From Rouxiella badensis (GTDB lineage Bacteria > Pseudomonadota > Gammaproteobacteria > Enterobacterales > Enterobacteriaceae): a stretch of DNA of 61,089 nucleotides. Both the position numbers and the translations under genes were made by a program. Location of the stretch: positions 1 to 61,089 of the forward strand of contig NZ_MRWE01000034.1 in NCBI RefSeq assembly GCF_002093665.1, read 5' to 3'. The notes beneath the pieces were generated by a model that saw nothing but the letters and a program-made list of their open reading frames with translations, was not told the DNA's origin and ran no database searches. Each line of letters starts with the position of its first letter. The first letter of the stretch is position 1. Below are positions 49,287-59,083 of the stretch, one piece after another.

Positions 49287-49862
49287 ATGTCTCTAACACT
49301 TGATCCTAAAACAACTGCTCTGGTGCTGATCGACTTGCAGAAAGGTATTCTGCCTTTTGCCGGGGGGCCACATACCGCTCAGCAAGTCCTGGATAAAGCA
49401 ACTGAACTGAAAACCCGCTTCAACAAACTTGGCGCGCCGGTATTTATGGTTCGCGTAGGCTGGTCTGCAACCTTCGACGAAGCGCTGAAACAACCTACCG
49501 ACATCTCTGCCGGTGGGGGTAGCCTGCCTGAAGACTGGTGGGAATTCCCAGAGCAACTTAACGTTACCGATAAAGACCTGCTGGTAGTAAAACGCCAATG
49601 GGGCGCGTTCTACGGTACCGACCTCGAGCTGCAACTGCGCCGTCGTGGTATTAAAACCGTCGTTCTTTGCGGCATCTCTACCAACATCGGCGTGGAGTCC
49701 ACCGCGCGTAATGCGTGGGAGCTGGGCTTCGAACTGGTGTTCGCTGAAGACGCATGCAGCGCACACAATGCTGACCACCACGGTTCAAGCATCAACTTCA
49801 TTTTCCCTCGCATCGGTCGCGTTCGCTCCACTGACGAGGTACTTGCTGCCATCGCCGAGTAA
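49287..49862 (+). CDS. yecD: isochorismatase-family cysteine hydrolase YecD
   Basis: This 191-residue protein belongs to the isochorismatase-like family. The putative triad is Asp in [10 protein letters not shown], Lys in [10 protein letters not shown] and Cys in [18 protein letters not shown]. The natural substrate is not known. It is divergent from aspS and followed by a terminator before yecE. Confidence 0.94.
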   Translation: MSLTLDPKTTALVLIDLQKGILPFAGGPHTAQQVLDKATELKTRFNKLGAPVFMVRVGWSATFDEALKQPTDISAGGGSLPEDWWEFPEQLNVTDKDLLVVKRQWGAFYGTDLELQLRRRGIKTVVLCGISTNIGVESTARNAWELGFELVFAEDACSAHNADHHGSSINFIFPRIGRVRSTDEVLAAIAE

Positions 49863-49884
49863 GGTTACCCTGCCGATATCAGCC

Positions 49885-49911
49885 AACGCCGCCTATGGGC
49901 GGCGTTTTTCA
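49885..49911 (+). terminator. yecD terminator
   Basis: AACGCCGCC and GGCGGCGTT pair around a TATG loop and continue into a T-run (TTTTTC). Confidence 0.9.
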
Positions 49912-49943
49912 TTTTAGAAACGGAACAACAATAGGGAAACGGC

Positions 49944-50762
49944 ATGTATATTGGACTTCCCCAATGGCACCACAGTGCATGGAACAGCATCGGCCTGCAC
50001 GATTTGGCCGATTACGCCCGTTACTTCAACTGCGTGGAAGGCAATACGACATTTTACGCATTGCCCAATGCCGAGGTTGTTATGCGCTGGCGCGACATGA
50101 CCCATGATGATTTCCGTTTCTGTTTCAAATTTCCCCAAACCATTAGCCACAAGGCCGCGCTGCAAAACTGTCAGCGGGAAATCGATGCCTTCTATCAGTG
50201 CATCGCGCCGCTGGGGAACCGCATCGGCCAACTGTGGTTACAGTTACCCTCCACTTTCTCACCTCAGCATCTCGACCGCCTGTGGCAGTTTCTTGATGCC
50301 TTGCCTACCAGCTTTGATTACGGCGTAGAAGTCAGGCACTCACAGTTTTTTGAGAAAGGTGAGGAAGAGCGCGCATTGAATCGCGGTCTTCATGAACGTG
50401 GCATCAACCGGACCTTGCTCGACAGCCGTCCGGTGCATCACGCCACCAGCACCACCCACGCGGTGCTTGAGGCGAAAAGAAAGAAACCGATGCTGCCGGT
50501 GCACGCCGTGGTCACTGCCACGCATCCGATAGTGCGCTTCGTCGGAGGGGACGACATTAACGTCAATCAAAAATGGTTCTCGCAGTGGATAAAAAAGCTG
50601 GTCGACTGGCAGCAACAGGGGCATTCCCCTTACCTGTTTATTCACTCTCCCGACTGCAGCGATGCTCCGCAGCAGGCACAGGTCCTTTGGCGAACGCTGA
50701 GAGGCCATCTTCCGGCGCTGCCGCCTGAGCCAGATTGGCCCGAGCAAAACTCGCTGTTTTAA
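49944..50762 (+). CDS. yecE: DUF72 family protein YecE
   Basis: This 272-residue protein has the TIM-barrel-like DUF72 fold. Hallmarks are the start MYIGLPQW, YFNCVEGNTTFYALP and the FCFKFPQTISH segment. The function is unestablished. It lies between yecD and cmoA as in E. coli; yecN, which follows it there, is missing. Confidence 0.93.
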   Translation: MYIGLPQWHHSAWNSIGLHDLADYARYFNCVEGNTTFYALPNAEVVMRWRDMTHDDFRFCFKFPQTISHKAALQNCQREIDAFYQCIAPLGNRIGQLWLQLPSTFSPQHLDRLWQFLDALPTSFDYGVEVRHSQFFEKGEEERALNRGLHERGINRTLLDSRPVHHATSTTHAVLEAKRKKPMLPVHAVVTATHPIVRFVGGDDINVNQKWFSQWIKKLVDWQQQGHSPYLFIHSPDCSDAPQQAQVLWRTLRGHLPALPPEPDWPEQNSLF

Positions 50763-50892
50763 CAACCGGGACCCGGCACGCGGTGCTTAGGCTGATATTT
50801 TTCGAGTATCCAGCGGGCGGAATCTGCTAAACTCCGCCCCCATAGCAGCAAACCGACGATTTTTGCTCCCCTTTTTACTTTTTTTGGTCTGA

Positions 50893-52625
<1,733 letters not shown>

Positions 52626-52632
52626 TCTTTAC

Positions 52633-52665
52633 CCCGCCCCCCTAACGTCTCCGGGGGCGGGTTTA
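52633..52665 (+). terminator. cmoAB terminator
   Basis: CCCGCCCCC and GGGGGCGGG pair around an 11-base loop and are followed by TTTA. Confidence 0.75.
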
Positions 52666-53094
52666 TCACCAAACTCTTCCTCTCGTTCTGCACGATGATA
52701 AAACCTCTCGGTTAGATTTAAAACATTGCACATCAATGTGTTAACCGCGTAAATTGTGCACACTTAAATTTTACAGTTGCCCTTTCTGTCATTAATATTT
52801 TTGAGTCATTCAAACAAAATCAAAAATTAACGCTAAAATAGCCTCTTGGAATTCAAATAATTCGAACAATTTCACTGAGTGTTATTTCTTTAGAAATCAG
52901 AAAATAACCCATATCTTTTTTAATTTAACAGCATTTGTGTAGCAATAATCTGATTTTAAGGACGCTGACAAAGAATGATTAAAAATCAGTTAGAATATAA
53001 GTAATAGTCAAGGAGTGAGAAAATCACCCACAGTAACAATAGCATTTATTGTTAATTCGAAGATGAAACCTGCCATTCATTATATTGAGGATGA
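52666..53094. other. AT-rich spacer before the first pqaA gene
   Basis: No gene is visible in 430 bases. The composition drops sharply in GC after cmoB, which suggests the start of acquired DNA. No clear PhoP box (paired GTTTA repeats 11 bases apart) was found. Confidence 0.4.
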
Positions 53095-54528
53095 ATGATG
53101 AAAAAGATTCACTATTTGATTTCTTCCTTACTTTTTTTAACCAGTGAAATTTTTGCAGCTACAAATACTCCTGATAATGCGTGTAAAGATATGAAGGCTA
53201 ATGATCCTTCAGCGGTTATTTCCTGCTATCGCCAAACGCTGGCATCGCAGCCGCTTAAATATTGGTTTTTGAGCAATCAGGTATATGGCGATGTCGAAGT
53301 TAACCGCTATCAGATGATTTCTCAGTCCTGGTCTCCTGAAAATCTGGTTTCGCCTTCACAGTGGCTTGAAAATGTGGCGATTGGTATTCCCAAACACCCT
53401 AAATCAACCCGTGCGCTTATCGCCGTCGATATGGACGAGGGAACCCTGTTAAAGGTGGTGCAGGAGACAAACACTATCGTCATTTCGCTCAAGACGATCC
53501 CGAACAATAATCTGGTGTATCAGAACGACAACAAAGTGCGCGTCGAGGATGACAGCATTGCACGCACCTGGAAATTATTCACCGAAGACCCGGCACAGCG
53601 CCAACTTCTGCCATTGCATGTCCCGATGGCGGCCACAATATCCCAAACAATAAGGCTAGCAAAAAAGGAATTGGTGCACTGGAATATTGATCAGTTCATC
53701 GTGACCGGTGCGTCGAAACGCGGCTGGGCAACCTGGCTAAGCGCCGTTTCAGATCCCAGCGTGGTGGCAATCGTTCCCTTTGTCATTGACGTACTGGACA
53801 CCGATTCGGTGATGAAGAATATCTATCGCTCGTACGGTGGAAACTGGCCTGTGGCTTTTACACCCTATTATAACCAAGGCATCGATAAGCTGGTTAATTC
53901 CTCGAACTTTATCAAATTGATGAAAATAGAGGATCCATTGCAATATATGGATACCCCCTCCGAATCACGCCTGGCTATTCCAAAGTATATCGTTAACGCC
54001 AGCGGTGATGATTTCTTTGTTCCTGATAATACAAGATATTATTACGACAAGCTGCCGGGAACCAAATCATTACGTATTGCGCCAAATACCGGCCACATCG
54101 GCATTCAGGATGATTTCGAAAAATCACTGGTGCCGTTTATCAATCGAATTCAAAACAACAAAGCATTGCCAACGCTAGCCATTGCTCCCTACCGTCAAAA
54201 TAAAAGTAACAGCCTGAATATCACATTTTCCGAAAAACCGCTGAAGGTAATACGTTGGACCGCCACTAATCCTGCGGCACGTGATTTCCGCTTTGCATGC
54301 GGCATCAAATATATTGCTAGCGACATTACCATGAACGGTGGAAATAATGTCTCCGTGCCGCTGAGCTATCCAGGCCCGGGTTGGCAGGCCACCTTTGTGG
54401 AGGCGACGTTTAGCGACGGCTATATCGCCACCTCGCAGGTTTATATTACGCCTGACGATAAATACCCTACCACCCCACCGCCAGCCAACGGCGATGCATG
54501 CACTACTCTGGCAGGACGTGGTTTATAA
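53095..54528 (+). CDS. PqaA-family (PhoPQ-activated pathogenicity-related) protein, copy 1
   Basis: This 477-residue exported protein has a signal peptide (MMKKIHYLISSLLFLTSEIFAA) and a PhoPQ-activated pathogenicity-related domain of alpha/beta-hydrolase type. A serine-hydrolase-like set is visible: Ser207 in VTGASKRGWATW, Asp305/306 in NASGDDFF and His334 in NTGHIGI. The C-terminal Ig-like part carries RWTATNPAARDFRFACG and EATFSDGYIATSQVYITPD. Compared with copy 2 (59084-60580) it lacks about 24 residues after the SNQVY motif. Substrate unknown. The Salmonella relative is controlled by PhoP and linked to antimicrobial peptide resistance. Confidence 0.87.
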   Translation: MMKKIHYLISSLLFLTSEIFAATNTPDNACKDMKANDPSAVISCYRQTLASQPLKYWFLSNQVYGDVEVNRYQMISQSWSPENLVSPSQWLENVAIGIPKHPKSTRALIAVDMDEGTLLKVVQETNTIVISLKTIPNNNLVYQNDNKVRVEDDSIARTWKLFTEDPAQRQLLPLHVPMAATISQTIRLAKKELVHWNIDQFIVTGASKRGWATWLSAVSDPSVVAIVPFVIDVLDTDSVMKNIYRSYGGNWPVAFTPYYNQGIDKLVNSSNFIKLMKIEDPLQYMDTPSESRLAIPKYIVNASGDDFFVPDNTRYYYDKLPGTKSLRIAPNTGHIGIQDDFEKSLVPFINRIQNNKALPTLAIAPYRQNKSNSLNITFSEKPLKVIRWTATNPAARDFRFACGIKYIASDITMNGGNNVSVPLSYPGPGWQATFVEATFSDGYIATSQVYITPDDKYPTTPPPANGDACTTLAGRGL

Positions 54529-54621
54529 GATGTGTCTGATAACACGCGTATTTTGTGGCAGAGGATAACAATTCTGGTTTTCTCTGCTAACCTTATCTAA
54601 CCAATCAAAAGGAGATAGCGT

Positions 54622-54870
54622 ATGTTTAATCAAGCACAAGACAAAGTAAAAGAAGTTGCGGGCGCTGCACAGGAAGCTTACGGCGATCTCACTGATTCAC
54701 CCGAGCATCAGGCCAAAGGCGCAGCACGTAAATATGCCTCTCAAGCTAGCTATGTGGCTAAAGATGCAGTATCGACTGCCGTCGATCAGGTTAAAGAAAA
54801 TCCTTTCGCAGGCGTTGCAGTTGCAGGCGCGGTAGGTATTCTCATCGGTTATCTGCTCGGCCGAAAATAA
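54622..54870 (+). CDS. CsbD-like stress protein with C-terminal membrane segment
   Basis: This 82-residue protein has an N-terminal part like CsbD (FNQAQDKVKEVAGAAQEAYGDLTDSPEHQAKG). Its C-terminus is like ElaB/YqjD: ENPFAGVAVAGAVGILIGYLLGRK, a single membrane helix ending in basic residues. It is probably anchored in the inner membrane and made in stationary phase or stress, as for the relatives. It has AAGGAGA upstream and stands alone. Confidence 0.8.
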   Translation: MFNQAQDKVKEVAGAAQEAYGDLTDSPEHQAKGAARKYASQASYVAKDAVSTAVDQVKENPFAGVAVAGAVGILIGYLLGRK

Positions 54871-54952
54871 AAAAACGTCATGAGTTATGCTAGCCACCCT
54901 AATTAGTGTGTGGCAGAGGTTCGGAAGGCTGTGTGAAATTTCTTCAGCGGGC

Positions 54953-54980
54953 TTGACCTAGTGCTTATTAGGTATAGAAT
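54953..54980 (+). promoter_or_regulatory. sigma-70 promoter of candidate sRNA
   Basis: TTGACC and TAGAAT are separated by 16 bases. Transcription would start near 54986, in a gap without a protein gene. Confidence 0.5.
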
Positions 54981-54985
54981 TTTGT

Positions 54986-55074
54986 CCGCATAATATTTAC
55001 ACACAGCACGTTCTACCCATAACTATATAGAAGTCGTTTTTATTGAGCCATCAGCGCAAGCTGATGGCTCTTTT
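54986..55074 (+). ncRNA. candidate small RNA downstream of the CsbD-like gene
   Basis: A good promoter (54953-54980) and a strong terminator (55045-55074) enclose about 90 bases with no sizeable reading frame. The body has an AU-rich single-stranded stretch (ATAGAAGTCGTTTTTATT) just before the terminator stem, as in many Hfq-binding RNAs. I recognise no known family. Confidence 0.4.
55045..55074 (+). terminator. rho-independent terminator
   Basis: GAGCCATCAGC and GCTGATGGCTC are perfect 11-bp arms around a GCAA tetraloop, followed by TTTT. Confidence 0.9.
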
Positions 55075-55199
55075 ACTCATTATGTAAAACTTTTTTCCCG
55101 CCCTTATAACCCCTCCAAAAACCTGACAACCTTAAACTATTGCGAAATGTGCAGTCAGTTGAGTACGCTGATAATCACAGGGATAGAGAGAGGTGTGAT

Positions 55200-55286
55200 A
55201 TGACACATGAAATAGCAGCGTTACACGTAGCGGCCTCAAGCATTACAAATAATCTTAAGTCGGCTGACGGCATCTTCGCGCCCTGA
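55200..55286 (+). CDS. candidate 28-residue small protein
   Basis: A short frame, MTHEIAALHVAASSITNN..., ends ...DGIFAP. It has AGAGAGG 7 bases before its ATG and a terminator hairpin 30 bases after its stop. It could be a small protein or a leader peptide. I recognise no family, and the length gives no statistical support. Confidence 0.3.
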   Translation: MTHEIAALHVAASSITNNLKSADGIFAP

Positions 55287-55315
55287 TTGCCAAGCCTGAG
55301 AGGCTAAGCGCAATC

Positions 55316-55337
55316 AATGCCGCCTCAGGGCGGCATT
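55316..55337 (+). terminator. terminator-like hairpin after the small ORF
   Basis: AATGCCGCC and GGCGGCATT pair perfectly around TCAG. The tail GTCATTT is only moderately T-rich. Confidence 0.6.
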
Positions 55338-55636
55338 GTCATTTAAGACGCCCACCCTCCGTTTTCTCGTTTTATTCTCTGATTCAAAATCATAAGAAAA
55401 AGACATCCGCCCTCCTCTCCCTCGCCCCATAAACATCAGAAAATCTCATCTTTATAGTGCATTGCTATCTTTTGGTGCGCACAGTCTCAGAAACCGCTTG
55501 TTCATTCTAATTAATGATTTAACTATAAAATTTCATATTTTTTATTTAATAAAAAATATGAGTTCGATTTAAATCCGCGTCGAATAAGGATTTAAGTCAA
55601 ACATACATAAGATTATGGAATGTTTTATTTTTGGGG
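55338..55636. other. AT-rich upstream region of the puuP-like gene
   Basis: No gene is visible. A TGGTGCG element at 55473-55479 with a weak mirror half 10 bases to its left might be an enhancer-binding site for a sigma-54 activator such as NtrC; this is tentative. Confidence 0.3.
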
Positions 55637-55652
55637 TGGCATGCGTTTTGCT
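55637..55652 (+). promoter_or_regulatory. sigma-54 promoter of the puuP-puuB-like pair
   Basis: TGGCATGCGTTTTGCT matches the -24/-12 consensus TGGCACG-N4-TTGCW with one mismatch and the required 10 bases between GG and GC. It lies 42 bases before the puuP-like start, which places the transcript start near 55663. Confidence 0.65.
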
Positions 55653-55694
55653 TATATAAAATCTCCCATACAATGATGAGGCAGTATTACCACT

Positions 55695-57020
55695 ATGAAT
55701 GATTCTAGACTTCGTTCCGGGCTTTCCCTGTGGCAGGTTGTGATAATCGGCATCGCCTATATGACCCCAATGACCGTGTTTGACACCTTCGGCATCGTCT
55801 CCGGCGTGACTGAAGGACGCGTGCCGATGGCCTATTTGCTGGCGCTGGTGGCGGTTCTGCTCACCGCACTAAGCTATGGTCGCCTGGTCAAGCTTTATCC
55901 TGAGGCCGGTTCGGCCTATACCTACGCCCGAGGCACCTGCGGCAGCCAATTTGGGTTCCTGGTGGGCTGGTCCTCTCTGCTCGACTATATTCTGCTGCCG
56001 ATGATCAACTCCCTGCTCTCGGGGATTTATCTGAGGTCGCTGTTTCCGCACATTCCCCCCGCCCTGTTTATCATGGCTTTTACCCTTCTGGTGGCCTTCA
56101 TTAACTGCCGCAACATCAAACTGCTGGCGAATCTGAACGTTATTTTTGTCGGATTGCCGGTGATATTGATGGGCATCTTTATTTATCTGGTGATTCAGGG
56201 GGTGAGCCATCATGCAGGCAGCGGCCACGTCTGGACGTTAGCCCCACTGCTCAACGGCAACGCCAGTGTTCTTCCGCTGATAGGCGGCGCGGCGATGCTC
56301 TGTTTCTCGTTCCTGGGCTTTGATGCCGTGACCACCCTGTCTGGCGACACGCGTAATCCTGGCAAGGTTATCCCCCGCGCTATCTTCATTACCGCACTGA
56401 GCGGTGGACTGATTTTCTTCGTCGCCGCCTGGTTTATTCAGCTTTACTACCCCAACAATGCGCAGTTCAAGAATCCGGACGAAGCCATGCCGGAAATCGT
56501 ACTTTACGTCGGCGGAAAATTCTTCCAGTCGGTATTTCTGGTGGCAATTCTGGTGAATACCTTTGCCTCTGCGTTGGCCTCCCACGCAAGCGCCGCGCGA
56601 CTGCTCAACATCATGGGGCGAGACAACATCTTCCCGCAGAAATTCTTTGGCTATAACCATCCGCAAACCCACAGCCCTCTTTACTGCATTCTATTCGTCA
56701 GTGGAATCTCGATGACCGCAGTTTTCTTCAATCTCGATACCGCTGTGTCATTGATTAGCTTCGGTGCGCTGGTGGCCTTTAGCTCAGTGAATATCTCGGT
56801 ATTAATGCATTTTGCCGTACTGAAAAAGCAGATCAACTCGCTGCGTGAGGGAATCAATAACGTCGTCATGCCACTGTTGGGGCTACTCACCGTCGCCGTA
56901 ATGTGGTTCAACCTGGATAAAGACGCGCTGGAGCTGGGCCTGACGTGGGCAGCGCTGGGTGCAGCTTATCTGGTCTATTGCAAACTGACTAACAAGGTGG
57001 TGGTGCTTTCCGAAGTGTAA
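55695..57020 (+). CDS. APC-family permease, PuuP-like (putrescine/amine importer)
   Basis: This 441-residue inner-membrane protein has about twelve hydrophobic segments and follows E. coli PuuP closely. Matching segments are SLWQVVIIGIAYMTPMTVFDTFGIVSG at the start, YPEAGSAYTYA, FLVGWSSLLDYI and FSFLGFDAVTTLS. PuuP imports putrescine; the exact amine here is inferred. It is followed after 74 bases by a PuuB-like oxidase. A sigma-54 promoter precedes it, which suggests nitrogen control. Confidence 0.85.
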   Translation: MNDSRLRSGLSLWQVVIIGIAYMTPMTVFDTFGIVSGVTEGRVPMAYLLALVAVLLTALSYGRLVKLYPEAGSAYTYARGTCGSQFGFLVGWSSLLDYILLPMINSLLSGIYLRSLFPHIPPALFIMAFTLLVAFINCRNIKLLANLNVIFVGLPVILMGIFIYLVIQGVSHHAGSGHVWTLAPLLNGNASVLPLIGGAAMLCFSFLGFDAVTTLSGDTRNPGKVIPRAIFITALSGGLIFFVAAWFIQLYYPNNAQFKNPDEAMPEIVLYVGGKFFQSVFLVAILVNTFASALASHASAARLLNIMGRDNIFPQKFFGYNHPQTHSPLYCILFVSGISMTAVFFNLDTAVSLISFGALVAFSSVNISVLMHFAVLKKQINSLREGINNVVMPLLGLLTVAVMWFNLDKDALELGLTWAALGAAYLVYCKLTNKVVVLSEV

Positions 57021-57094
57021 CCGGTAGTCATTCCCTGAAGGTGTCCTCAGCGTGTCTTCCTGAAGGACTGTGATTAACTTATTGAGAAAATGCC

Positions 57095-58531
57095 ATGTCC
57101 CTAAAAACGGCTATTAAGAAGCCTGCGTTAACCCATGACGCAATCTGTATCCAGGCCCAGAACGAGATAACTCACGGTGACTGGAACTGGGTCAACGACA
57201 AAAAACAGACCGAAAATCTGGACCCTGGAAATCCCGCTAATTACTACGAGTCGACACTTTCCCCCTGGGAAAACTTCCCACCGCTTATCGAGGACAAAGA
57301 GTGTGAACTGGTAGTGATTGGAGGAGGTCTGCTGGGCGCATCTGCCGCTCTTCACCTTTCAGAATCGGGCGTTGATACCGTACTGCTTGAAAAAGACAGG
57401 ATTGGCTCTGCCGCCTCGGGGCGCAATGGCGGACAGCTCACGCCCGGGCTGGCGCGTTGGGAGGCAGAATCAATGTTGGAAAATCTCAGCTTTGAGGAAG
57501 CACGCCGCCTGTGGACCTTTACCTCGTCGGAGTCGATGTCGCTGATTGACGAGATAACGGCACGCTATGGCCTTGAGGTCGATCGCGGACGCGGCCATCT
57601 AACGGCGGCTGTTCATCCCGGGCACCTCAACTCGCTGGTCAGAGAAGCCGATGCAAGGAAGTTTCTCGGTGACGAAAACGTGACCATCCTCGGAGCTTAC
57701 GAAATCAAGAGTCATATTCAGTCCGATATCTACCACGGTGGCGCGCTGGACATGCTTGGAGGACAGGTTCATTCACTGGCCCTGACGCGAGGCCTTATTT
57801 ATGGTTTTGTCACCAACGGGGGTACCGTGCACGAGCAGAGCGAGGTGATTCGCCTCGAGGAAACGGACAAGGGCGTGAGAGTACACACCCCACAGGGATC
57901 GATTCTTGCCCGCCGAGGCGTGATCCTCGCCGTGCACAGTGCCACTTACACTCTGCTGGCGCAGGACAACTCAACGACAATCCCTTTCTATACTTACGTC
58001 GGCACCACCTGCCCGGTCGAAGGCGGTACGCGTTCTCTGCTGCCTACCGGCAAAGCGGTCTACGATACACAGTTCCAGATAGACTATTATCGCCCGGTGA
58101 GGAACGAACGCCTGCTGTTTGGCGGTCAGGGAACCGGGATGCGCTGGCATGACGATAAAACCGTAGATTACCTTACCTCTCGCCTGCGCGCCGTATTTCC
58201 TGACCGGGATGACCTTGAGCTCGAATTTGCCTGGAGCGGTACCACCGATTTAACGCTAAATGGCGCAACCGACTGCCGAAAACTGGGAAAACGTGCGCCC
58301 ATTTATGCCGTACACGGCTGGAGTGGACACGGCATTGCGCAGACGGTGAGGATAGGCAAGGCTATCCGTGATGACGTTTTGCGACTCAATAATGACTTCA
58401 ACATGTTGACCACCATCAAACATCGCTCGTTGATGATAGGCCGTCAACTTGCCCCGGTGGCTATCCCGATAGCCAAAACCTTGATGGGCATTGGGACTCG
58501 CCTGTCGCCCGGAAAAATGGTCTCATTCTAG
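57095..58531 (+). CDS. FAD-dependent amine oxidoreductase, PuuB-like
   Basis: This 478-residue DAO/GlyOX-family oxidase has the dinucleotide motif VVIGGGLLGASAALHL near residue 73. IGSAASGRNGGQLTPG, which contacts FAD, and YAVHGWSGHGI near the C-terminus complete the pattern. PuuB oxidises gamma-glutamylputrescine. This protein has a longer N-terminus than E. coli PuuB (426), and no gamma-glutamylputrescine synthetase is beside it. It may therefore oxidise another amine or amino acid taken up by the preceding permease. Cytosolic, probably cotranscribed. Confidence 0.82.
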   Translation: MSLKTAIKKPALTHDAICIQAQNEITHGDWNWVNDKKQTENLDPGNPANYYESTLSPWENFPPLIEDKECELVVIGGGLLGASAALHLSESGVDTVLLEKDRIGSAASGRNGGQLTPGLARWEAESMLENLSFEEARRLWTFTSSESMSLIDEITARYGLEVDRGRGHLTAAVHPGHLNSLVREADARKFLGDENVTILGAYEIKSHIQSDIYHGGALDMLGGQVHSLALTRGLIYGFVTNGGTVHEQSEVIRLEETDKGVRVHTPQGSILARRGVILAVHSATYTLLAQDNSTTIPFYTYVGTTCPVEGGTRSLLPTGKAVYDTQFQIDYYRPVRNERLLFGGQGTGMRWHDDKTVDYLTSRLRAVFPDRDDLELEFAWSGTTDLTLNGATDCRKLGKRAPIYAVHGWSGHGIAQTVRIGKAIRDDVLRLNNDFNMLTTIKHRSLMIGRQLAPVAIPIAKTLMGIGTRLSPGKMVSF

Positions 58532-58537
58532 GCCTGC

Positions 58538-58569
58538 TCGGGCTGCCCGTGCAGGGCAGCCCGATTTTT
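58538..58569 (+). terminator. terminator of the puuP-puuB-like operon
   Basis: TCGGGCTGCCC and GGGCAGCCCGA are perfect 11-bp arms around a 5-base loop, followed by TTTTT. Confidence 0.92.
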
Positions 58570-59023
58570 ATCGGCGGGTGGGATTAATAAAGGCCAGCGC
58601 TTTGTTGCTGGCCAACTTGAAGTCGTCATCTTCTTTGTGCAGTAAAAAGATGATCATCACCACGCCCGCATTCACCGCGTTGATGTTTGACAGCGTCTCT
58701 CCGCCCAGCGAATGGCGAATCGGATTTAACGTGTTGCGTTCCCACGCTTTGAACGCCTTACCATAGCCCGCATTGCTCACGGCTCTGAAAATGTTGTGTT
58801 TCTGCGTATTGGTCAACACGTTCTGTGACGCAGCGATTTCGATGGCGTGTTTAATCAACTCTTTGGCCATCTTGTTTTTCGAGATCCGTAATGATTTCTC
58901 ATAGGACTCATACCAGCTTGCAAAATTGCGCTTGAGCGACTGGCGAGACTTGATAGTGTTAAACAGCCCAACTACCGCGACCAATGCGAGCATCACCAAT
59001 AAGCCTGTCATGAAATACGTCAT
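58568..59023 (-). CDS. membrane-anchored protein of unknown function
   Basis: This 151-residue protein is not recognised. One N-terminal hydrophobic segment (residues about 5-22, FMTGLLVMLALVAVVGLF) should anchor it with the rest in the cytosol. That part is basic in its first half (KSRQSLKRNFASWYESYEKSLR), and a second hydrophobic stretch (NAGVVMIIFLL) lies near residue 120. It sits between the PuuB-like gene and the second pqaA gene, in the direction of the latter, 60 bases downstream of it. The start MTYFMTG is the only good one. Confidence 0.6.
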   Translation of the reverse strand: MTYFMTGLLVMLALVAVVGLFNTIKSRQSLKRNFASWYESYEKSLRISKNKMAKELIKHAIEIAASQNVLTNTQKHNIFRAVSNAGYGKAFKAWERNTLNPIRHSLGGETLSNINAVNAGVVMIIFLLHKEDDDFKLASNKALAFINPTRR

Positions 59024-59083
59024 AAAACGTTCCTGTATACGATGTGTCTGATAAAAGTGAAAAATGATGAGTTAATTGAAAAC

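Noticed and set aside
52666-53094. A PhoP box before pqaA
   Set aside because: Only single GTTTA-like halves were seen, without the second half at the required spacing.
55291-55312. GCCTGAGAGGC resembling the CTGAGA motif of a thiamine riboswitch
   Set aside because: The second conserved half of the riboswitch is absent and no thiamine gene follows.
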